Shown: piece by piece, positions 58,328 through 64,000 of the stretch
How the letters are laid out: each line of letters begins with the position of its first letter
Numbering within the stretch: the first letter of the stretch is position 1
NCBI RefSeq assembly: GCF_012489685.1
Contig: NC_080046.1
Location: 27,224,223 to 27,288,222 of the forward strand
DNA length: 64,000 nt
Origin: Lotus japonicus
Taxonomy: Eukaryota > Streptophyta > Magnoliopsida > Fabales > Fabaceae
Direction of reading: 5' to 3'
Position numbers and translations under genes: made by a program
Notes under the pieces: generated by a model
Databases searched by the model: none
What the model saw: only the letters and a program-made list of their open reading frames with translations
What the model was told of the DNA's origin: nothing

Positions 58328-58411
58328 AGCTTGACGGTCCTCAGAGGAAGGCAGAAGCTGCTGTTAGAGAGGATGAAGAAGCAATACAGAACCTTAGCCA
58401 TGAGGCTTAAG
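58328..58411 (+). other. Exon-like block within the solo LTR
   Basis: Between TTGCTCAG (acceptor-like) and GTAGAAAAGG (donor-like), 84 bases are open in one frame and encode SLTVLRGRQKLLLERMKK and ten more residues. I see no counterpart in the other LTRs. It could be a captured host exon or a spliced part of this LTR's leader; the upstream GGGTAAGAGATT at about 58210 looks like a matching donor. Confidence 0.35.
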
Positions 58412-60405
58412 GTAGAAAAGGATATATTTTTCTGTTTTGGGTATCGTTTTAATTCTTGTAGGGGCTGAAAATGTTTTTGAAAATGTAAGGGCATTGGAGA
58501 TGGTTAATCTCTAGTTAGTTCTGTTGTTTATGTTTTGATTACCTCTGGATGAGCATGGGTTCGATATTAGATTAGGAGAAGTTTATGCTGCTGTTGTCTT
58601 GTGATTGTAGTAGCCTCTGTTCTGCCAAATTCGTGTGTTTCGGTTCAGATTTTCGGACTGTGTTCTTCATAAAAATTGTAGCATTTTCTGTTAGCAAACT
58701 TTTGCCACTGGTTTCATGTAATTTCGATTTCTCTAGCTCAAGTTATATGCATTTTAGTGGGCACGGGTTAAGCTGTCCTGTTTCTCACGCATTGCTGTAG
58801 TATTTGATTTTTCCTGAATTTTGTACTTCGAATTTGTACTTGAAAATTTATGAGGATTTACAAAACCTGTAGATGAAGCCAGGATAAAAAGATTATATTT
58901 TTCGGAGTTTATTTGACCTATTTAAAAATTATCCAAAGTCGCTGTACAGTTTATAATCGTTTGACAAAATCACTTATTTCAAGCGAAAAGCGTTGTTTAT
59001 GGAAAAGTTTGAGAAAAACTTTCATTTCAAAATTATATTACAATGTTTGGAGTAGGAAAACATCTTTTGAAGCTTACTTACACACGTTATTCGTTATGAT
59101 AATCAAGAACGTTTGAGCCTTTATGCACATTTATTCGTTAAAGAGCGATTGCGAAAGGTTTTGTAAGTTAAACGAGTTTTTGGAGTGTTATAGAATAAGT
59201 GTTCGTAATGTGAACTTTTCTACTTTAGCAAAGGTATATGATTTGGTTTTAAAATCGTTTCAGTAAGTCAAAAGCTTTTGAAGCATCTTAAATTGTGTTA
59301 TTGTTTGTTGTCATTAATACGACATGTTTTTATTTCTGAAATTGATCCTAATGGGTTATAACCATTATGGGGATTAGGTTTAACATACGTTCGCTTCGAG
59401 TCAAATGCCTGAAGTCATAGTTTAGACTTTAAGTCAGTAGGTTAACTCAAATAGTAATGACATTATGTGTACTCATGAAGGGTACGGATGACGGGAGCGC
59501 TTGACGACGAAGCTAAAGAATAAAAGGAAGCGAACCGGCACGGGAAAGCAAAGATGTGTTGCGATTGAAATTGCAGTTAGTATGAGAATTGGCTAAGGTG
59601 AGGGCAACTTACACTGCTAGCTAATGCTTTAGGCGTCGATAACTTCGACTTGCTTATTTATGTTTCTTTATCGCTTTGACTGGAGAAAATGTTTTGAGGC
59701 TTCGGCCGTGTGAAACTAATATGAGGCGTGTGTCTCCTTTTTCTGAGAGGCTTCGGCCGTTTACTGGTTTCCGTCTTACTGCTTCCTAGTAGATAGGACA
59801 GGGTTATGTTTTACCCCAATTACTTGATTCACAGCCATACTTGCTAAGTGGTTAAATGGTTAATCTTAGGCTATGTGAATACTTGTGCACATTATTTTGG
59901 AACATGCAATTATTATTGGAATATGCTGACCATATGGTGCAATTTATATCGTTTATTCGTGGACTACCAAAATGTGAGGAATAACGGTTAGTTATGCCCC
60001 GTTGGTGGTGAATTCTTAAGGGTTTATCTCGACAAGACAAACTGAGGTTCAGACTCTTGTCTTCTTTTGTGGTTTCAAGACCTTCTCATGAGATTTTGGG
60101 GATATCGGGATCTTTTGAACTTATAGTTTTAGAAAGAAAATATTTTTATGAGAAATTCCATAATGCTTTAAACAACATTCAAACTCTTTTAATTAAATGT
60201 TAATGATCTCAAATGAAATTCTAGGATTTGGATATTAGTTTTGCCGAATCGAAGTTTTAGGGAAGCTCATAAGTTTCGGAGTATGCTTATACTCTTTCGC
60301 TCGCTGAGCAGTTTTTGACCATCGAAATTTGATGAGTCAGATGACTCAAGAAGTCATCAAGGGTGTTTGCACTCTTTTTATAGTTATCTGTCTTTTGTCG
60401 CAGAA

Positions 60406-60499
60406 ACAGTATATACCTTCGGGTACAGTATATGCCTTCGGGTACAGTATATACCTTCGGGTACAGTATATGCCTTCGGGTACAGCATGCCTTCGGGTA
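60406..60499. repeat. 19-bp minisatellite in the solo LTR
   Basis: Five copies of ACAGTATATACCTTCGGGT, the last one shortened. Confidence 0.85.
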
Positions 60500-60754
60500 A
60501 CTCGGGCATTCGATGGGGGATATGATCGACCGTATGGTTAGGATCGACCTGCTGATGTCAGGTATAGCGGAGGGAAAAGTCGACCCACAGGGTTAGGACT
60601 GATCCGGCTATGTCAAGGTTGTAAGTGATACCCGAGGGTTATGGTCGACACAATGTCAGTGTTAGGACCGACTCGATCGTGCCCAGCCTACTTCTTCCGG
60701 AACCTTTTGAATTGACGTTGCATTGACATATCATGCACTCTAACTATATTTGTT

Positions 60755-60875
60755 GAGATCTTGATGATTTGATGTTGATAAACATCGTTATGTGTTTTGA
60801 TGATTTAATGTTGATAAACATCGTTATGTGTTTTGATGATTTAATGTTGATAAACATCGTTATGTGTTTAGATGA
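60755..60875. repeat. 36-bp tandem repeat in the solo LTR
   Basis: Three copies of a unit containing TTTGATGATTTAATGTTGAT and AAACATCGTTATGTG. Confidence 0.85.
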
Positions 60876-61672
60876 TTGAATTGTATTAGAGATTTGATAA
60901 CATGTTATGTATAAATCTTAGGGTAGACAATGCATAACTTATATGTATACATACAACATATATATATACCCCTTATACTTTACCTGTTGTCTTGTATTCT
61001 CTATACTATATTCTGTAAGTTGACCCTTGCGCGTGCTACCTGTGTTTGGGGGGCTATGTATGCCCTTTTTGTCAGATGCCGTTGACGGATTGTTTTGTGA
61101 TGCTTCGTCGTTCGGGGAAGACCCGGAGCGAAATGACTACTACTGAGCCTTCGGCGTGGACCCGGACTTCATGCAGGATCGGATGAGGGTCGATGTTAGG
61201 GGTGTAGTATATCGGGTGTCGTTGTCATAGCTCTGATTGTCATTTCTTATTGTGGGACAGGGTAGGTCCCCGACTATTAGCTTTTTGTGTGGTTCTCTTC
61301 CATGAGGATCACAGGGAGTTTGTCGGATGTAGGAAGTCCTTTGGAGGCCGTTTTGGACTGACTTACTTTCTTGGAGGACTGTATTTATAAAACTTATGAC
61401 TCTGGCTATGGGTCGCACTTGTTTGCCGTTGGGCAATACTTTTAGTTACTTGATGTTACTTCCCGTCACTTGAGGGCACCCGTGACGATGTTTTAGTTGC
61501 AGCGAGGGCTGTACATATATCGTATGTTAGTCGCTGTTAATCGCGATTGGGTTGAGTCTTTATTTCGACAAGTCTTTTTATTTAAACAAAATGAAAAAAA
61601 ATACCTGCTTTTCCGCTTTACTTGTTTTTGGTTACTAAAGTGACGCCACCGAAATCGGGGTGTTACACAATG

Positions 61673-61785
61673 TTATTGAATACATCACTCTTAATAGAAG
61701 TAACTAAACAATCCCTCATTCATGTATCTCCAATTCGGTTACGCAGTCTATTCTTCACAATATTCATAGCAGTTGGTACTTATTA
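61673..61785 (-). pseudogene. hAT transposase C-terminal segment (before the LTR insertion)
   Basis: The minus strand gives SAMNIVKNRLRNRIGDT, a stop, MNEGLF, then after a one-base frame change VTSIKSDVFNNI, leading across the LTR insertion into 56063. This is the conserved hAT dimerisation end of ZMYM1/TTF-type transposases. Upstream of SAMN the expected transposase sequence is replaced by an unrelated open block. Confidence 0.55.
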
Positions 61786-61789
61786 AAGT

Positions 61790-61979
61790 TGCGACTGATT
61801 AAGGAGGTAACAAGACACTTAGTATACTGTTGTGCTGGTGCATACAGAGAACGTCTATATTCATCAAAGTACTGATCACGATCAACAAAGATAATGACAT
61901 ACAAGACATAAATTATACCAGGAATAGTCCAAAATAGTAAGAAGCGAGCAAATGATGAATTCAACCTGCATAAAACCAA
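61790..61979 (-). pseudogene. Unassigned open block in the hAT element, possible captured exon
   Basis: The minus frame encodes RLNSSFARFLLFWTIPGI, a strongly hydrophobic run up to IIFVDRDQ, then YFDEYRRSLYAPAQQYTKC. TTTTATGCAG just upstream would serve as a splice acceptor. I do not recognise the protein. The hydrophobic run could be a membrane segment. It sits where transposase sequence should be, so it may be a host fragment taken up by the element. Confidence 0.3.
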
Positions 61980-62028
61980 TCACAATTACACATCTGTCAA
62001 AAATCAAATACCAAATCCAACAAACTAA

Positions 62029-63090
62029 GGGCCCGTTTGGTGGTCAGGACATGATAGGATATGACAGGATAGTAATCATATACTGTTGTAATCTGTTGTT
62101 TGTTGCGCTAGCAGGATAAGATAACACTCTCATGTCATCTATACTATCATGTCCATCATGTGTTAAAGTTATCCTAAAGGGGGAAGCTAGGATAGAACAT
62201 GATAGGTTACCAGTTATATATTTTCTTTGAGTATCCTAACTCCAAATTAATTTATTTTAATATTATATAATTTATAATTTATAATAATATTAATTAATAA
62301 ATATAAAAATATTAATTTAACTAAAATAAAAAATAAATAAAATTATTGTTCATAAATAGTAAAATAGACTACTCACTTACAAATATTGATTTATTAATAG
62401 CAATAGACTAATTTAATATTTTCATCTCCTATTATTTAAAAATTACTTATATACTTATATTATAATTTAAATATAAATTACTTTTAAAATAATATTTTTA
62501 ATAATATTTAGTTAATTTTTCTTATTTATCACGTGTCACAATTAAGTGAAAATCAATTGGTTACAAATATTGATTTTTTAATAGTAATAGACTTATTTTC
62601 TATTTCCGTTTCCTATTATTTAAAATTATTTATCTACTTATATAATAGTTTATAATTTAAATATAAAGTACTTTTGAAATAATAATATTCTTAATTCAGT
62701 TAACTTTTATTGTTAATTATCACATGTCACAACTAAGTGAAAATAATTGGTTAATTGCATAATTTTATTTAAAATATAGGCTATATATCTTCAAAACAAT
62801 AAAATAGGCTAATTAATAAAATTTAAATTAATTTTAGTTATTTTAAAATATAGACTCATTCATGAAAAGGTATAAAAAATTAAATTTAATAGAATGATCA
62901 ATGGGTAAATGTATTTTTTATTCAAATATAAATTTGATACATTTATATTTCCTTATCATGTCTTGTCCTTATCATTTGCACCTCAAACATAAGATATGAT
63001 AAGAGTCTATCCTGCTCTTATCCTATCCTGTTGTTATCATGTTCACATATTATATCCTATCATATCCTATCCTGACCACCAAACGAGCTC
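62029..63090. mobile_element. Tourist-like (PIF/Harbinger) element, 1.06 kb
   Basis: It starts GGGCCCGTTTGGTGGTCAGG and ends CCTGACCACCAAACGAGCTC, an inverted repeat that continues through ATGATAGGATATGACAGGAT, flanked by TAA (62026-62028 and 63091-63093). The interior is AT-rich and non-coding. It is longer than most MITEs of this type. Confidence 0.75.
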
Positions 63091-63702
63091 TAATAGTTTA
63101 ATACTATGATAATACTTCAGATTGGTCAATTAATATCCAATTAATTAAGAACTCAATTTATTTCACAACTTTCATAGTTTTAATTCACTCAATATTAAGA
63201 TCAAAACCCATAAAGGAGAAAACCGTGAAAGAGATAAAAAGAAAATCGATTTTTGAGAATGGAAAAAGGAAAAACAAGTCAAAGGGGTGTTGGTATGGAA
63301 AATTGAGGCAGATTATACATCGAGTGCACAACAACCTGTGGAGGGTGGGAGGCGCGGCGTGACGAGCTAGGACGAGGAGGGAGGCGCGGTGGACTGGTTT
63401 GGTGGCTTGGTGGGTGCTTGGGTAGTTGGGTGGGAGCCTGTGAAGGACTTAGGGTACACCGTATACGAGAGAAAGAAAGACAGAGTGATTGAGTGAGAGA
63501 GTGAGAAGAGTAAGTGAGTGTGAGTCTTTGATGCAAATAAGTGCAAAGCTTGTTCTACTAATATAATTTAAAATTTTTAGGGGGTTCAAAAAAAATTAAT
63601 ACAAAAAAAAATTATATAGGGGGTAAGTGCAATTTATTTTTTTTGTTCATGGGGTCAGATTGACCCCCCCTCCCCCCTCAATGCAATACAAGTCCGCTAG
63701 TT
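63091..63702 (-). other. Right (5') part of the hAT element, non-coding
   Basis: On the minus strand it reads from the terminal repeat through a CT- and Pro/Ser-codon-rich leader-like stretch (63279-63536). No transposase domain is found; the 85-codon ORF there is low-complexity. Confidence 0.4.
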
Positions 63703-63821
63703 GTTATTATTCATTTACACTTTATTTTCTCTTCAATTATTTTTACCCACTTTCTCTTTCTATCTCTCTTATACCTTTTTATCACGTCACACACCATATC
63801 TATCATTTCACTCTCTTTTCA

Positions 63822-64000
63822 CCCTATATCATTTGGAGGAAATCATATGTTCCTCGTATGTCTCAGCTTCACATGAATGGCTATGCGTTTGTTAGGGCGT
63901 TCCAGATTTTAACCATGCATGATGTTGGTCTGGAACCTTCCTGCCCTTTGTTCTTCAATTTGTTTCGCGTGCTTTCCCACTTAGAGGAGTTGGGCAAGCC
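63822..64000 (+). pseudogene. Fragment of a retrotransposon-associated protein at the window edge
   Basis: One frame gives PRMSQLHMNGYAFVRAF, QILTMHDVGLEPSCPLFF and NLFRVLSHLEELGK. This matches in style the WAFIRCFEILCNAIGLE...FFYFY region of the Tat antisense ORFs, so it is likely a distant relative of the same protein family, in plus orientation. It runs off the end of the window, so its start, end and integrity cannot be judged. Confidence 0.5.

Larger units (their letters stand above)
56064..61667 (+). mobile_element. Solo LTR of a LARD-related family (5.6 kb with internal foldback)
   Basis: It starts TGTAAGACCCAAAATTT and ends CCACCGAAATCGGGGTGTTACA in pieces identical to the LARD termini, with TSD CAATG at 56059-56063 and 61668-61672. 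Its direction is opposite to the other three copies. Shared inner blocks include AGGCTTCGGCCG (reverse of CGGCCGAAGCCT-like sequence in the others) and the segment around GGGAAGACCCGGAGCGAAATG, shared with the LTR at 1037-4959. It has a foldback (56237-57251), an exon-like block (58328-58411), minisatellites and a G-box CACGTG at 57552. Confidence 0.8.
55889..63702 (-). mobile_element. Decayed hAT transposon (ZMYM1/TTF-type) containing three insertions or rearrangements
   Basis: The left end GAGTGGCGGATAAGACC and inverted right end AACTAGCGGACTTG share the core GCGGA and resemble the CAGTGGCGGA ends of this hAT group. The TSD is GTTATTAT at 55881-55888 and 63703-63710. A recognisable transposase C-terminus remains on the minus strand, broken by stops and split by the solo LTR at 56064-61667. 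Most of the transposase is missing. A Tourist-like element (62029-63090) sits in the right part. The ends are imperfect, so the exact limits may be off by one or two bases. Confidence 0.55.

Noticed and set aside
63279..63536. 85-codon Pro/Ser-rich minus-strand ORF
   Set aside because: It falls in the leader-like 5' part of the decayed hAT element, is low-complexity and lacks a transposase domain.

Overview
This window is nuclear DNA from a flowering plant, most likely a legume. The evidence is a spliced host gene with plant-type introns, Sirevirus (SIRE/Maximus-type) LTRs with their multiple polypurine tracts, Tat- and Tekay-type Ty3/gypsy elements, Tourist-like MITEs, and an AT-rich background. 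The legume call is an inference from the style of the repeats. There are no bacterial features. Only one intact host gene is visible; nearly everything else is transposable-element DNA stacked in nested layers, and most joins can be read from exact or near-exact target-site duplications (TSDs).

Left block (1-10115): a plus-oriented Tat-lineage element (1-413 and about 6945-10115, with its 3' LTR at 9788-10115) is split by a truncated minus-oriented Sirevirus (414 to about 6944). The Sirevirus LTR is itself split by a 3.9-kb solo LTR (1037-4959, TSD TAAGG). From 10116 to 12696 the DNA is AT-rich, with repeated Helitron-like termini and one organelle-like patch.

Middle nest (12697-47430): a small hAT-like non-autonomous element holds two large insertions. 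(a) A 280-bp Tourist-like MITE was hit by a 9.86-kb Tekay-type chromovirus (13456-23316, TSD ATAAG) with gag, protease, RT, RNase H, integrase and chromodomain, broken by one frameshift. (b) A minus-oriented Tat element (23418-47372, TSD CCTCT) keeps gag, protease and a large antisense ORF but has lost RT, RNase H and integrase. Its LTR carries a Sirevirus solo LTR (23440-24701, TSD ATTGA). Its gag was split by a 15-kb non-coding LARD-type element (31440-46423, TSD CTTCC), whose left LTR contains a solo LTR of the same family (32680-36845, TSD AACCC).

Right block (47431-64000): an NMIG1/NUDCD2-like CS-domain co-chaperone gene lies on the minus strand (five coding exons, 48339-51031). It is followed by degenerate repeats and two MITEs, then by a decayed hAT transposon (55889-63702) that holds a solo LTR of a LARD-related family (56064-61667, TSD CAATG), a 1-kb foldback and a 1.06-kb Tourist-like element. 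A fragment of another retrotransposon ORF runs off the right edge.

Points of most interest: the LARD family has inserted four separate times here; its roughly 4-kb LTRs carry a conserved sense ORF downstream of the TATA box, ending in a SUMO-interaction-like acidic motif; its LTRs hold different minisatellites in a corresponding zone; and the Sirevirus 3' region carries an antisense mini-gene with its own TATA box.
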